Notes: a model not told the origin generated them from the sequence alone. Counted from the stretch's first letter, positions 10,801-20,047 are shown. The stretch is 64,000 nucleotides of DNA from Lewinellaceae bacterium (GCA_020636215.1 JACJYG010000004.1:248001-312000); one strand, 5' to 3'. Made by a program: numbers and translations.

Positions 10801-11398
10801 CAGCATCCAGTACCTGCAACAAACCCAACGTACCGACCCTAGCCGCGCCCGGGGTATGATCGAAAGGGTTTCCAAAACGCTAGTCGAACAGATCGACGGG
10901 CTGGCGCGCATCGCTTCCGAATTTTCCGACTTTGCCAAAATGCCACAGGCCCGCAATGAACACCTGCAACTGAACGAAGTGGTTTCTTCTGTCTACCTGC
11001 TGTTCACCGAACATCAGGCCGCAGCCGAAGATATCCGGCTTTCTCTTCCCTCACACCCCCTTTTCGCTTTTGCAGACAGAGATCATCTCGTACGGGTGTT
11101 GACCAACCTTATTAAAAACGCTCAGCAGGCTATTCCGGAGGGGAGGAAAGGACAGATAGATATCCAATTGTACCAGGAAAACGGCTCTGCATTTATCACA
11201 GTTTCCGATAATGGCAGCGGTATTCCGGAAGCCGTACAGCCTAAGGTATTCCAGCCCAACTTCACAACCAAGTCATCGGGGATGGGCCTGGGGCTGGCCA
11301 TGTGCAAAGGCATGATCGAGGCAGCGGGGGGCGCGATATACTTCAAAACGAAAGCAGATGAGGGGACGGAGTTTTTTGTATCTCTACCTATTGGATAG
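7847..11398 (+). CDS. large multi-membrane sensor histidine kinase, NtrY-like
   Basis: An 1183-aa sensor kinase. The N-terminus has one membrane helix (about residues 8-27), an extracytoplasmic stretch, then a cluster of hydrophobic helices (about 180-420). A second soluble segment (about 440-670) is followed by further helices near 670-690 and 720-745, a second sensor region, and a last helix (about 882-905) leading into HAMP (about 905-955). The HisKA H-box is AHEIKNPLTPMKLSIQYLQ with the phospho-acceptor His near residue 974, a form typical of NtrY-type kinases. The ATPase domain shows NLIKNAQQA (N box), DNGSGIP (G1) and GMGLGLAMCKGM (G2), so it should be active. There is no response regulator beside it; the NtrX-like protein at 52730-54007 is a plausible partner. 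Confidence 0.88.
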   Translation: MRRRQWLWSLSAGGAILLLLLVKAYMSSQDPLEWQAGKVEANFQLQEKQAANWLKEDSIWLGLQGEAFAHPKAGLLLKQASGFLLFRESKLLFWTKTNLNLSSALLDSLRQSSYMLYFSAAGNFYLMARSYEGPLMAVAAIGLPSPGVSGIHIQASPTPYPIHNSAGVPVFYLSPGQALPVPWQWPFFILHVLAAIGVIILMEQWGNWLSVRLHGLASMGLALSGALGITLVAGSLSFPGANYLEGLFSTRVLSGNLAQLVVVSLLDFWLLSFAQRRLVLPLGLKLPTRGKMALATAGYSGIVLFLLALSRMLESLVLESGLQFDFRNVFNLGPLSFTSVLSLAMLLFGLLLFSLWLGKGIACMGLSAGQRLTTQGASLLGIVIGIEWMHLPSPLGLLPFLLMALLFLALLDLFVDRGQPSLAWFTLWLAVLAAFGTAFLFKYSLDDNRRQRLQFALSLAEAKDSLAEADLKALASLLTQDTGLLRRMDSMAPDETKASISAAFQQQLAAFPYLIKNYQAEIFLPGQPNAPQLNFDYPISPDNQPGSWSFRRLSPNQGFFWYGLQLMPEPPLENSSRLIIAFRPNPRRSERVFQELLPQGIQHQYSFDYLVFFNGLASPQRGQFERQWLSPENWPESGSWRELLNSQRALLYYCPAESYCIIVKEELGGYIKPLSLFSYLFALLMLLTLVALAANQRLQFFPATPGMLFWGGHSLRHRIQLSVIGLSMAAFLLIGLITVGYFQNLFATLHQEQLFETVAGLARNLQVQGIRSDTTAQLNQLAEINRVDLLLYGLDGRLQASSAPFLFEKNHRAPRINPNVLASFRQNSFKPTVLFEQSGGLSFLSAYMAVPGSDGQAAYYLHIPYSSGDRNLQQLVLEFIGTLLSLYVFLLLIAGAIAIAVANSITRPLTAIGEKLRSLKLGKNEPLEWARQDEIGKLVSEYNQMAVKLEERTEELRQSEREGAWREMAKQVAHEIKNPLTPMKLSIQYLQQTQRTDPSRARGMIERVSKTLVEQIDGLARIASEFSDFAKMPQARNEHLQLNEVVSSVYLLFTEHQAAAEDIRLSLPSHPLFAFADRDHLVRVLTNLIKNAQQAIPEGRKGQIDIQLYQENGSAFITVSDNGSGIPEAVQPKVFQPNFTTKSSGMGLGLAMCKGMIEAAGGAIYFKTKADEGTEFFVSLPIG

Positions 11399-11440
11399 GG
11401 GCAGCATTCAATCTAAAGCTTGATTTACCGGCTCACAGCC

Positions 11441-13054
11441 TCACCGCACCAACAACACCTCCCCCTGCTTGCGCGCCACCACCCCATCCCGAAATGCAAT
11501 TTCAGCATAATAAACATAAATACCCGGGCCCATGGGCTTGTTTTTAAAGCTGCCGTCCCAGCCCATACTGGCATCATTGGAGGGGATATCTTTTGCTTCA
11601 AACACGAGGTTGCCCCAACGGCCGAAGATGCGCAACAGGAGGACGCGGTTCACGTCCCCGCCGTCCTGCACATAAAAACGGTCGTTGCGGCCGTCGTCGT
11701 TGGGGGAAAACGCATCGGGCAGGTAGGCTTCGCGGCAGCTCTCGATATCCACCCGGACGGCATCGGTGGCGGCGCCACACTCGTTGGAAATAGTTAATTC
11801 ATACACTCCGGTACGAGAAACCCGAAGCGAATCAGTGGTGGCGCCATCCTGCCAGCGCAATTCGCCGAAAGTGAAATCTGCTTTCAGTAGAACGGACTGC
11901 CCTTCGCAGAGGGTCGTATCCGGGCCCAAATTCAGCTGAGGTATGGGGATGGTGCTGATGTTGATCTGTGCATCGGCAATGCAAAAAGTATCCGTTTTGG
12001 TGACCGTTACCGAATAGAAGCCTTCCTCAACGGTAAGTGTAGGGGTTTGAGCGCCGGTATTCCATTGATAAGTGGCGCTGCTGCTCGTAGCGTCCAGCAA
12101 CAGTGTTTCACCCTGGCAAATGGCTGTGTCCGGGGAGCCGAGGTCGAAAAAGACCGAATCGCCGGCTACTTCCACCCGCACGCTGTCATAAAACGGAATG
12201 CCGCAGGCATCGCGCACCGTAACGACATAGTCGGTTGTCTGTGAAGGAGAAGCAATGGGGTTGGGGATATTGGGGTTATTCAGCCCTTCCGCCGGCGACC
12301 AGCTATAGTAATTACCGCCGCGGGCCTGCAAATGCACTTGTCCTCCCGGACAAAGGACTACATCCGGCAGCTGATCCTGGAAAGTGGTGTAACTGAAGCA
12401 CACCTGGTGCAAATTATTGGCGGCGCCGGTGGCGGAAGTAAAACCCCAAAACACAAGCGGGTCACCGCCAAATATTTCGTTGACGATATCCCCCACGTAA
12501 GTGAGGCGCAAGGAGCAATCAAAATAAACAGAGAGCTTTTTGGCGCCGGCATCCCAACTTACGCGAAGGCTATGGAACTGGCAGTCCTCTACATTGATGC
12601 TGGTGGGGCTGGCCTGGACCGGGCCGGCCAGGTTATCTGTTGAAAGGTGGTTGAGGTTGCCATTCCGGATGAGGGCCAGGTGGTCATAAACCGGGTCGGA
12701 AAGGGAGGTGTTTTCCCAGGTATCAAATTCGATTCCTATGGAGGGGGCAACTCCGGAGAAGCCGATTCCCCCGCCGACGCCGCCGAGAGAGGTGCTCACC
12801 GGCTGAAAACCGAATACGATGCCATCGGCGCCCCAGCTATCTTCACATCCAAGGAAGATATCCATTACGACTTCGAAAGATTGGTTGAGGTTTATTTTTG
12901 TTGGATTCCAGATGGAGCCGGATCGCCCGTTGACCGCCTCGGTAAGGCGGTAACAGGAATCGTTCAACACCACTGCATCGCCGTTCAGGATAAACTGGGC
13001 GGGCAGAAAAGAGCAAGCGAAAAGCAGGCCCAGGCAGAGGAAAATTCTAAGCAA
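11441..13054 (-). CDS. secreted lectin-domain protein with T9SS type B sorting domain
   Basis: A 537-aa secreted protein. After a signal peptide (through LPAQ) comes a legume-like L-type lectin fold (about residues 22-235) with GCEDSWGADGIVFGFQP and SIGIEFDTW, then two or three Ig/PKD-like repeats built around VVLCPGGQVHLQA, DTAICQGETLLLDA and DTTLCEGQSVLLKA. The end is a gliding-motility-type (type B, CHU_C) sorting domain: YLPDAFSPNDDGRNDRF, LLRIFGRWGNLVFEAKD, then GPGIYVYYAEI. It should be exported by T9SS and may bind polysaccharide or glycoprotein. It is convergent with the sensor kinase gene. The ligand cannot be told from sequence. Confidence 0.88.
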   Translation of the reverse strand: MLRIFLCLGLLFACSFLPAQFILNGDAVVLNDSCYRLTEAVNGRSGSIWNPTKINLNQSFEVVMDIFLGCEDSWGADGIVFGFQPVSTSLGGVGGGIGFSGVAPSIGIEFDTWENTSLSDPVYDHLALIRNGNLNHLSTDNLAGPVQASPTSINVEDCQFHSLRVSWDAGAKKLSVYFDCSLRLTYVGDIVNEIFGGDPLVFWGFTSATGAANNLHQVCFSYTTFQDQLPDVVLCPGGQVHLQARGGNYYSWSPAEGLNNPNIPNPIASPSQTTDYVVTVRDACGIPFYDSVRVEVAGDSVFFDLGSPDTAICQGETLLLDATSSSATYQWNTGAQTPTLTVEEGFYSVTVTKTDTFCIADAQINISTIPIPQLNLGPDTTLCEGQSVLLKADFTFGELRWQDGATTDSLRVSRTGVYELTISNECGAATDAVRVDIESCREAYLPDAFSPNDDGRNDRFYVQDGGDVNRVLLLRIFGRWGNLVFEAKDIPSNDASMGWDGSFKNKPMGPGIYVYYAEIAFRDGVVARKQGEVLLVR

Positions 13055-13138
13055 AGTATTCAGGTTTGAGGCCGGAAGCCGTTAGAAAATGTAAATTAGC
13101 ACTTTTCAAATTGACAGAAAAACGAGCGGCAAATATTC

Positions 13139-13146
13139 TATTTTTG
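13139..13146 (+). promoter_or_regulatory. candidate -7 box upstream of the HAD gene
   Basis: TATTTTTG matches TAnnTTTG and lies 23 bp before the HAD start. A TTGAC at 13111-13115 is 25 bases upstream, longer than the usual 19-21 spacing, so support is moderate. Confidence 0.4.
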
Positions 13147-13169
13147 CCACTCACCCAATTGGAGCATTG

Positions 13170-13787
13170 ATGAGCAAAAACCTCGATACCATCATCTTCG
13201 ACCTCGGAGGTGTACTGATCGACTGGAACCCGGAGTACGTATTCCGGAAGGTCTTTGCCGACGAATCGGAAATGCATTTCTTTTTCCGGGAAATCTGTAC
13301 GCCGGAATGGAATGCACAGCAGGACGCCGGCAGGCCCCTGGCAGAAGCCACCAACTGGCTATTGGAACAGCATCCGGAATATGAAGCGGAAATACGGTCC
13401 TACTACGGCCGCTGGGAGGAAATGCTGGGCGGCGCCTTTGATGGCACAGTGCGCATCCTGGAGCAGTTACACCAGATGGGCCGCCACCGCCTCTATGCGC
13501 TTACTAACTGGAGCCACGAAACTTTTCCTGTTGCCCAGAAACACTTTTCTTTCCTTCAACTCTTTGAAGGCATTGTCGTTTCCGGGGAAGAGAAACTGGC
13601 CAAGCCAGACCCACGAATTTATCACACTTTACTGGACCGTTATGCCGTTCGGCCTCAAAACGCGGCCTTCATCGATGATAACGAGCATAATATAGCTGTT
13701 GCCCGGGAGATAGGCCTGCATGCCATCCACTTTCAATCGCCGGAATTGCTGGAGGAAGCCCTTCTGGAATTAGGTGTGCTGGAGTAG
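13170..13787 (+). CDS. HAD-superfamily hydrolase (YihX-like phosphatase)
   Basis: A 205-aa cytoplasmic haloacid-dehalogenase-type hydrolase. Motif I is IIFDLGGVLIDWNPEYV near the N-terminus; note DLGGV, with Gly where phosphatases with a second Asp have that Asp, as in YihX-like members. Motif II is ALTNWSHETF, motif III is the Lys in EKLAKPDPRIY, and motif IV is FIDDNEHNI. A helical cap lies between motifs I and II. Length is normal. GGAG at 13161 is a good ribosome site for ATG 13170; a TTG one codon earlier is ignored. The likely substrate is a small sugar phosphate or nucleotide, but this cannot be specified. The S9 peptidase gene follows closely. Confidence 0.88.
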   Translation: MSKNLDTIIFDLGGVLIDWNPEYVFRKVFADESEMHFFFREICTPEWNAQQDAGRPLAEATNWLLEQHPEYEAEIRSYYGRWEEMLGGAFDGTVRILEQLHQMGRHRLYALTNWSHETFPVAQKHFSFLQLFEGIVVSGEEKLAKPDPRIYHTLLDRYAVRPQNAAFIDDNEHNIAVAREIGLHAIHFQSPELLEEALLELGVLE

Positions 13788-13865
13788 GAACCGTAGTTGA
13801 AGTGTCCGGAAGTCGAGGGGGGGAAGGCAGGAAAAGGATTAGAATACATTCAATCAATGCGGGAT

Positions 13866-16595
13866 ATGAAAAACACGCTGCTATTGCTTTTTGCCTTGCT
13901 GGGCTATTCCGGCCTACTGGGCCAGGAAGATTCCACCCGCTGGACGGCGGAGGATATCATCAACTTAGAATCCATGAGTGATGTTGTTCTTTCTCCTAAC
14001 AATCAAATGGTGGCCTGGACTAAAGGCCGCCCTTGTAAGGAAAAAGATAAATTTCTCAAAGACATCTACCTTACCCGCCTGGAGCTAAAAAAGGATGGCA
14101 TTTTCCGCACTTTTCAACTGACCAGCCAGGACGAGGATGACTCGAACCCTTTTTTTTCCCGCGACAGCGAAACGCTATATTTCCTTTCTACCCGCGATAA
14201 GGGCAAAAAGTTGTGGGCTATGAGCGTTTATGGCGGAGAGCCGAAGGAAGTCCACGAGTTTCAGGAAACCATTGCGGATATCCAATGGCTGAGCGATTCT
14301 ACTTTTGCGTTCACCGCTTCGGAGGGTAAGACCCTGTATGCAAAAGAAAAAGAAGCAGCGAAAGACGATGTTGAAGTCGTGGAAGATACGGCCCATTGGG
14401 AGGAAAAGCGGATATTCAGCTTTCATCTGGAGGACAAGCGTATCGAACGACTGACTGATAACAACACCCCTGTTTCCAGCTATCGGGTTTCACACAAGGG
14501 GCAATGGCTCGTGTACGGCCTCACGATGAGCCCGCATTATGAAGTAGACGCACAGCCAGCGCCCCGGTATTTTCTAAAAAACCTAAAAAATGGAAATGTA
14601 CAAGAGATCCTAAAGGGGCTTCAAACGCCGGGCAGTTTTCAGTTCACTGCCGACGACAGCGGGTTCTACTTCACGGCTGTGCGGTCTTCCGACCCAAAGT
14701 GGAATGGGGCGGGGATTACAGAGTTGTATTATTTCAGCCTTATAGATAAAGGGTATACAAAGGTAGATCTGCAGTGGGATTGGGGCATTGGCCGGGAATA
14801 CTTTGTCATCGGACAGGGAGTAATCGCAGCCCTTGCCAATGGCGCTACGGATAAACTGGCTTTTTATCATAAAAATGGTAACCGCTGGGAAAAATCGGAT
14901 GTCAAGCTAGGCGGTAAAGAAGCACATAGTATTATCACCGCCGTATCTGAAGATTACAGCAAGGCGGTTTACCAACACTCCACTGCGGGCCAGCTACCGC
15001 GCTACTATCTGGCCAGCCTGGCTGTTGAAAACGGACAGTTGCAATTTCGCAATGAAGCCGAACTGGCCAGGCTCAATCAGAACCAAAAGAAAAAAAACTT
15101 CGCCCGGTATGAAGTGGCCCGCTGGAAGGGTTATAATGGAGAGGAGGTAGATGGCCTGCTATATTATCCTGAACACTACGAGGCGGGCCGGCGCTATCCA
15201 CTGATGTTGTCCATTCACGGAGGCCCCATGGGAGTTGACCGAGATCTGTGGGATGAGCATTGGGCTTCTTATCCTCAGATATTGTCGCAACGGGGCGCAT
15301 TTGTATTATTGCCCAATTACCACGGCTCTTCCAACCACGGGCTGGCATTCGAGGAATCCATCAAAGGCCACTATTACGACCTGGAGATGGAGGACATTAC
15401 CAAAGGAATTCAGGCCCTTTTTGAGCGCGGTTTGATCGACACCACCCAAATGGGCGTGATGGGCTGGTCGAATGGGGCGATCCTCACGACAATGCTCACG
15501 GTGCGATATCCGGAAAAGTTCAAGGTAGCCTGCCCCGGCGCCGGAGACGTAAACTGGACGAGTGACTATGGGACCTGCGAATTTGGGGTATCTTTCGACC
15601 AGAGTTATTTCCGCGGCGCGCCCTGGGATGACAGGGATGGAAAAACCTACAATGAGGCCTATATTCAAAAGTCCCCCCTTTTCGAGTTGGAAAAAGTCAA
15701 AACACCCACTATTATCTTCCATGGCAGCGAAGACAGGGCCGTGCCCCGCGACCAGGGGCACGAGTATTACCGAGCGATGCAACAATCGGCCCAGGCGCCG
15801 GTTCGTTTCCTTTGGTTCCCCGGCCAACCGCACGAGTTGGGAAAGATCACCCATCAGCTTCGCAAGATGAAAGAAGAACTGGCCTGGATCGACCGCTACC
15901 TTTTTGGGAAGGAAAGCCAGGAGAATGCTGCCTTCAAAGCGGACAGCCCCCTGGCGCTTTTACTCAAAAAGGACAGCCTGTCGGCTCAGCAAGGGCTCTA
16001 TGGGCTGCAGCATAACGGCAAGCTGATCCCGGAGGCCGCTGTGGTAGCCAAAGACAGTATTTCCGTAGGGCGTTTTGAAGTGACCAATGCACAGTTTGCG
16101 GCTTTCGACCCAGGCTTTTCTTTTCCTGCCGGGCAGGGCAATTATCCGGCACAGGTTAGCCTGGATCAGGCGAAACGCTACGTTTTATGGCTGTCGGCTC
16201 ATACCGGCCAGCCGTATCGGCTGCCCAATACCCGGGAGGCCCGGGCGTTTCATCACGAAGCGCACCAAGCCGGCCCCATGGAAAACACCCTTAACTACTG
16301 GGCGGGGCATACACTTACTGTAGATGAAGTGCCTTTGTTGCGGCAAAAAATGGAAGGCCGGAACCTCAGCCTCGTCAAAGAAGCCGGCCAGTTTGCCCCT
16401 ATCAAGTTGGGAGCAGCTGAAATTTTTGACCTGGGAGGCAACCTCGCAGAATATTGCGAAGATGGCAATACTTATGGATACAGCGCATACGACTATGTTG
16501 ACCCAAACTCAGAGCAGCCCCCCCGCAGTGAAAACACAGCCGGATTCAGGGTTATTCTGGAAGCCGGGGCAATAACGGACGGCCAGAAAAATTAA
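13866..16595 (+). CDS. S9 family peptidase fused to an FGE/SUMF1-like domain
   Basis: A 909-aa secreted protein (signal peptide through GLLGQ). Residues about 25-430 form a beta-propeller of the prolyl-oligopeptidase/DPP type (for example DEDDSNPFFSRDSETLYFLS). The alpha/beta-hydrolase domain has the nucleophile in GVMGWSNGAI (Ser near 535), Asp in GSEDRAVP (near 623) and His in GQPHELG (near 656), so the triad is complete. After the peptidase ends (about 690), a C-terminal segment (about 735-905) resembles formylglycine-generating-enzyme/SUMF1 domains: VGRFEVTNAQFAAF, GQPYRLPNTREARAF, DLGGNLAEYCED and TAGFRVI. That fusion is unusual. An earlier TTG start (13797) would add a non-signal leader and is rejected. 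Confidence 0.88.
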   Translation: MKNTLLLLFALLGYSGLLGQEDSTRWTAEDIINLESMSDVVLSPNNQMVAWTKGRPCKEKDKFLKDIYLTRLELKKDGIFRTFQLTSQDEDDSNPFFSRDSETLYFLSTRDKGKKLWAMSVYGGEPKEVHEFQETIADIQWLSDSTFAFTASEGKTLYAKEKEAAKDDVEVVEDTAHWEEKRIFSFHLEDKRIERLTDNNTPVSSYRVSHKGQWLVYGLTMSPHYEVDAQPAPRYFLKNLKNGNVQEILKGLQTPGSFQFTADDSGFYFTAVRSSDPKWNGAGITELYYFSLIDKGYTKVDLQWDWGIGREYFVIGQGVIAALANGATDKLAFYHKNGNRWEKSDVKLGGKEAHSIITAVSEDYSKAVYQHSTAGQLPRYYLASLAVENGQLQFRNEAELARLNQNQKKKNFARYEVARWKGYNGEEVDGLLYYPEHYEAGRRYPLMLSIHGGPMGVDRDLWDEHWASYPQILSQRGAFVLLPNYHGSSNHGLAFEESIKGHYYDLEMEDITKGIQALFERGLIDTTQMGVMGWSNGAILTTMLTVRYPEKFKVACPGAGDVNWTSDYGTCEFGVSFDQSYFRGAPWDDRDGKTYNEAYIQKSPLFELEKVKTPTIIFHGSEDRAVPRDQGHEYYRAMQQSAQAPVRFLWFPGQPHELGKITHQLRKMKEELAWIDRYLFGKESQENAAFKADSPLALLLKKDSLSAQQGLYGLQHNGKLIPEAAVVAKDSISVGRFEVTNAQFAAFDPGFSFPAGQGNYPAQVSLDQAKRYVLWLSAHTGQPYRLPNTREARAFHHEAHQAGPMENTLNYWAGHTLTVDEVPLLRQKMEGRNLSLVKEAGQFAPIKLGAAEIFDLGGNLAEYCEDGNTYGYSAYDYVDPNSEQPPRSENTAGFRVILEAGAITDGQKN

Positions 16596-16906
16596 AAAGT
16601 ATTGAATACCAATACATTCCCGCAACATTGCGCTATTTCTTTCGTAGAAGAAAGTTTATGAGGCAGTAATTCCGGCCGGGCGTTGGTTTGTATTGCGCAA
16701 GCGGGCGCCCACACAACGGTAAAAAATAGCATTTTTGTTGCTATCTTTAACCCGGCAAACACTAGATGAAATGAAGGGAGGACATTTTGCTCCCCGCTTT
16801 CGGGCGGGCCTATAGCACTCCCTAAAACATACTGGACGTGAGAAAACTATCTACGGGAAAGCGAGCCTCTACCCCCCGCAGGCTATTTATCATCAATTTT
16901 AAAAAG
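16596..16906. other. intergenic region before the BNR-propeller gene
   Basis: About 310 bp with no supported gene. It must hold the promoter of the downstream gene. TATCTTTA near 16742 resembles the Bacteroidota -7 box without its final G. A GTG-initiated extension of the next frame reaches 16838 but lacks signal-peptide character. Confidence 0.35.
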
Positions 16907-19900
16907 ATGAGACATCCACTTATTTGGGTGGCAACGCTTTTCCTGGCATACTTCGCCTTTCCCGCCTGCGCACCCTCCCAATATTTTATTGATAAAGGCC
17001 TCTTCCAGGGTATGGAATGGCGAAATATCGGGCCTTACCGCGGCGGCCGCTGTGTGGCTGTTGCCGGATTGCCCAGCGACCCCTTCACTTTCTACATGGG
17101 AACCACCGGAGGTGGCGTATGGAAAACAGAAGACGGCGGACTGAACTGGTTCAATATTTCTGACGGCTATTTCCAAACCGGCACAGTTGGCGCAATCGCG
17201 ATAGCGCCCTCCGACCCCAACATTCTCTATGTGGGCATGGGCGAACACCCCGTCCGCGGGGTAATGAGTTCTTCGGGTGATGGCGTATACAAATCGCTGG
17301 ATGGTGGAAAGACCTGGCAGCACCTCGGCCTGGCGGATACCCGTCATATTGCCTCCGTACAAGTGCACCCACAAAACCCCAATATCGTCTACGTTGCCGC
17401 CCAGGGAGCGGCTTTTGGGCCTAGCGAGAGCCGGGGCGTATATCGCAGTCTCGACGGAGGCATTAGCTGGCAAAAAGTACTCTATGTCGATAATACGACC
17501 GGAGCCTGCGACCTCAGCATGGACCAACAAAATCCGCGAATCCTGTATGCCGGCCTGTGGGATTATCAGCGCTATCCCTGGACGGCCCGCAGCGGCGGCC
17601 CTGGTTCTGGCCTTTACAAATCTATGGATGGCGGACTGAACTGGGAAAAACTCACCATCGGCCTGCCAGCAGCGATGGGTAAGGTGGGCATTTGTGTTTC
17701 CCCTGCCAATCCTGACCGGGTGTACGCCAATATTGAAGCAGAAAATGGCGGCGTATTCCGCTCCGATGATGGCGGAAAAAGCTGGGTTCAAACCAACAGC
17801 CAACGCCTGACAGTGGCCCGCGCCTGGTACTACATCGAGATCGTTGCCGACCCCATTGACGAAGAGACGGTGTATATTCTCAATGCTCCACTCCTCAAAT
17901 CGACCGATGGTGGTAAAACGTTCTACAACATCCCCAACCCGCATTCTGACCAGCATGCTCTTTGGATCAACCCCAATCAACCAGACATCATGATCCTGGG
18001 TAATGACGGCGGTGCTTCTATCACTTTCAATGGCGGTAAAAGCTGGTCTTCCCAGGGCAATCAGCCCACTGCCCAGTTCTACCGCGTTATTACGGATAAC
18101 CGCTTCCCTTACTATGTGTATGGCGGCCAGCAGGACAATTCTACGATCGCCATTCCCAGCCGCACCCCTCATGCGGGTATCGGCGCTCAGGACTGGTACC
18201 CGGTGGCCGGAGGAGAAAGTGCTTTTATCGCTCTTGACCCCAATGACCCTACTCTTGTTTACGGAGGCAGTTATCAAGGGGAATTATCGGTTTATGACCA
18301 CCGCACCGGGATGGTAAAAGATATTATGGCCTACCCCACGCTGAGCCTGGGCAAAGCACCACGGGACATGAAATACCGCTTCAACTGGAATGCTCCGTTG
18401 GCCGTACAACCCCAAGATCCTTCGGTGCTCTATCATGCCGCCAATGTTGTACTGCGCTCCGATGATGAGGGGCTCAGTTGGCAGCCAATCAGCCCAGACC
18501 TTACCCGTAATGACCCCAATAAGCAAGGCCCCGGTGGCGGCCCTTATACTAATGAGGGCGCCGGTGGAGAGAATTACAACACCATCAGTTATCTGGCCTG
18601 TTCCCCGCATCAGGCAGGTTTGATCTGGGTAGGTTCTGATGACGGGCTGGTTCACCTGACGCGTGACGAAGGCAAGCATTGGGATAATGTCACCCCTCCC
18701 GGACTGGAAGAATGTCTGATCAACTGTATTGAAGTCTCTCCACATGACCCTGGATCCGCATATGTAGTAGCCACTCGTTATAAATTCAACGACCTCAGCC
18801 CTCTGGCTTTTTTCACCAAAGACTATGGCAAAACCTGGCGACAAATCACAGCCGGGATCGACAAAGAGGCCTTTCTGAGGGTTATCCGGGAAGACCCGGT
18901 GCGGCCGGGCCTGTTATACGGAGGTACAGAAGCCGGTTTTTTCATCTCATTCAACTATGGCCAACAATGGGAACGACTGCAGCTCAACCTGCCGGTTTGC
19001 CCCATCAACGACCTAACCGTCCATGGTAACAGCCTGGTGGCGGCCACTTCCGGGCGTTCTTTCTGGATACTGGATGGCCTGGAACCGCTGCAGCAGAGTG
19101 GCGGCCAATTGGGAGACGCTCCAATCCTGTTCCAGCCTCAGCCTGCCGTTCGCTATTCCACAGCTACTCCGGAAGAGCCCGAATCCCTGCATGGTATGGG
19201 TCAAAATCCTCCGGATGGCGCGTGCCTCTATTATTACCTCCCTGAATCGTTGGATAGTGCTGTTCTGGAACTTCAAATCCTCGATCGCTTCGGCAACCTG
19301 GTGCGTTCCTATAGCAACCAGCCCGAACAGGCCTTCGAAAAATATGAAGGCGGCCCCAAGCCAAAACCTTTATTGCCTTCCGAAATAGGCATCAACCGTT
19401 TTTACTGGGATTTTCGCCGGGAAGGGCTACCCGGTATTCCGGGTGTGTTTGTGATGGGCAGCTATGAAGGCGGGCAAGTGGCGCCAGGGGAATACCAGCT
19501 TAGGCTATTGCATCCACAGGCAACACTCACGCAAACTTTTACTGTTCTGCCCGATCCACGGCTAGAGGCCTCTCCTGAAGATTTCAGCGCACAGCAGGAA
19601 ATTTTGTCCAGGATTGAATTGACTGTAAAAGATATTCATCACGCTGTTCAGCAGATGCGGGATGTCCGGCAACAGTTGGAAAACCTGCGCGCCACTTTGA
19701 AGAAAATAGAGTGTACGCAGGAATTGATCAACGCCAGCGAATCTATCGTCGGCCATATTGACCGATGGGAGGAAAACCTGATCCAACCCAGGCAACAAAC
19801 TTACCAGGATGTCATCAACTTCCCTAACCAATTGAGCGCCGAACTGCTCAACCTCATGCAAAAGGTTGATAGCCATGACCCGAGGATTACCGAAGGCGCC

Positions 19901-20047
19901 AAAGAAAGTTTAGCCGCCTTGCTGGGCCAGTGGTCCCAATACAAAACCCAAATGCGCCATATCATCGATGAGGACCTCTCTGCATTTAACCGCTTGTACC
20001 GGGAACAACAGGTGCCGGCTGTTATTTTACCCCTGGGCGGAGAGTGA
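16907..20047 (+). CDS. secreted BNR/sortilin-like beta-propeller protein
   Basis: A 1046-aa exported protein related to VPS10/sortilin-type and BNR-repeat proteins often labelled glycosyl hydrolases. The ATG at 16907 gives a hydrophobic leader ending FPAC, possibly a lipoprotein. Residues about 20-730 contain repeated Asp-box signatures, for example YKSLDGGKTW, YRSLDGGISW, YKSMDGGLNW, FRSDDGGKSW and LKSTDGGKTF, interleaved with SDPNILYVG-type strands, giving two propeller-like halves. The C-terminal part (about 800-1040) has a FlgD/Fn3-like segment (INRFYWDFRREG) and a helical coiled-coil tail. No catalytic residues can be assigned, so a binding role (peptide or glycan) is as likely as hydrolysis. 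Confidence 0.82.
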   Translation: MRHPLIWVATLFLAYFAFPACAPSQYFIDKGLFQGMEWRNIGPYRGGRCVAVAGLPSDPFTFYMGTTGGGVWKTEDGGLNWFNISDGYFQTGTVGAIAIAPSDPNILYVGMGEHPVRGVMSSSGDGVYKSLDGGKTWQHLGLADTRHIASVQVHPQNPNIVYVAAQGAAFGPSESRGVYRSLDGGISWQKVLYVDNTTGACDLSMDQQNPRILYAGLWDYQRYPWTARSGGPGSGLYKSMDGGLNWEKLTIGLPAAMGKVGICVSPANPDRVYANIEAENGGVFRSDDGGKSWVQTNSQRLTVARAWYYIEIVADPIDEETVYILNAPLLKSTDGGKTFYNIPNPHSDQHALWINPNQPDIMILGNDGGASITFNGGKSWSSQGNQPTAQFYRVITDNRFPYYVYGGQQDNSTIAIPSRTPHAGIGAQDWYPVAGGESAFIALDPNDPTLVYGGSYQGELSVYDHRTGMVKDIMAYPTLSLGKAPRDMKYRFNWNAPLAVQPQDPSVLYHAANVVLRSDDEGLSWQPISPDLTRNDPNKQGPGGGPYTNEGAGGENYNTISYLACSPHQAGLIWVGSDDGLVHLTRDEGKHWDNVTPPGLEECLINCIEVSPHDPGSAYVVATRYKFNDLSPLAFFTKDYGKTWRQITAGIDKEAFLRVIREDPVRPGLLYGGTEAGFFISFNYGQQWERLQLNLPVCPINDLTVHGNSLVAATSGRSFWILDGLEPLQQSGGQLGDAPILFQPQPAVRYSTATPEEPESLHGMGQNPPDGACLYYYLPESLDSAVLELQILDRFGNLVRSYSNQPEQAFEKYEGGPKPKPLLPSEIGINRFYWDFRREGLPGIPGVFVMGSYEGGQVAPGEYQLRLLHPQATLTQTFTVLPDPRLEASPEDFSAQQEILSRIELTVKDIHHAVQQMRDVRQQLENLRATLKKIECTQELINASESIVGHIDRWEENLIQPRQQTYQDVINFPNQLSAELLNLMQKVDSHDPRITEGAKESLAALLGQWSQYKTQMRHIIDEDLSAFNRLYREQQVPAVILPLGGE

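Noticed and set aside
13797..13865. N-terminal extension of the S9 peptidase from TTG
   Set aside because: The downstream ATG at 13866 begins a canonical signal peptide; the extension would bury it.
16883..18277. 464-codon minus-strand frame opposite the BNR-propeller gene
   Set aside because: Antisense shadow created by the codon pattern of the repeats; the plus-strand protein has clear Asp-box motifs.
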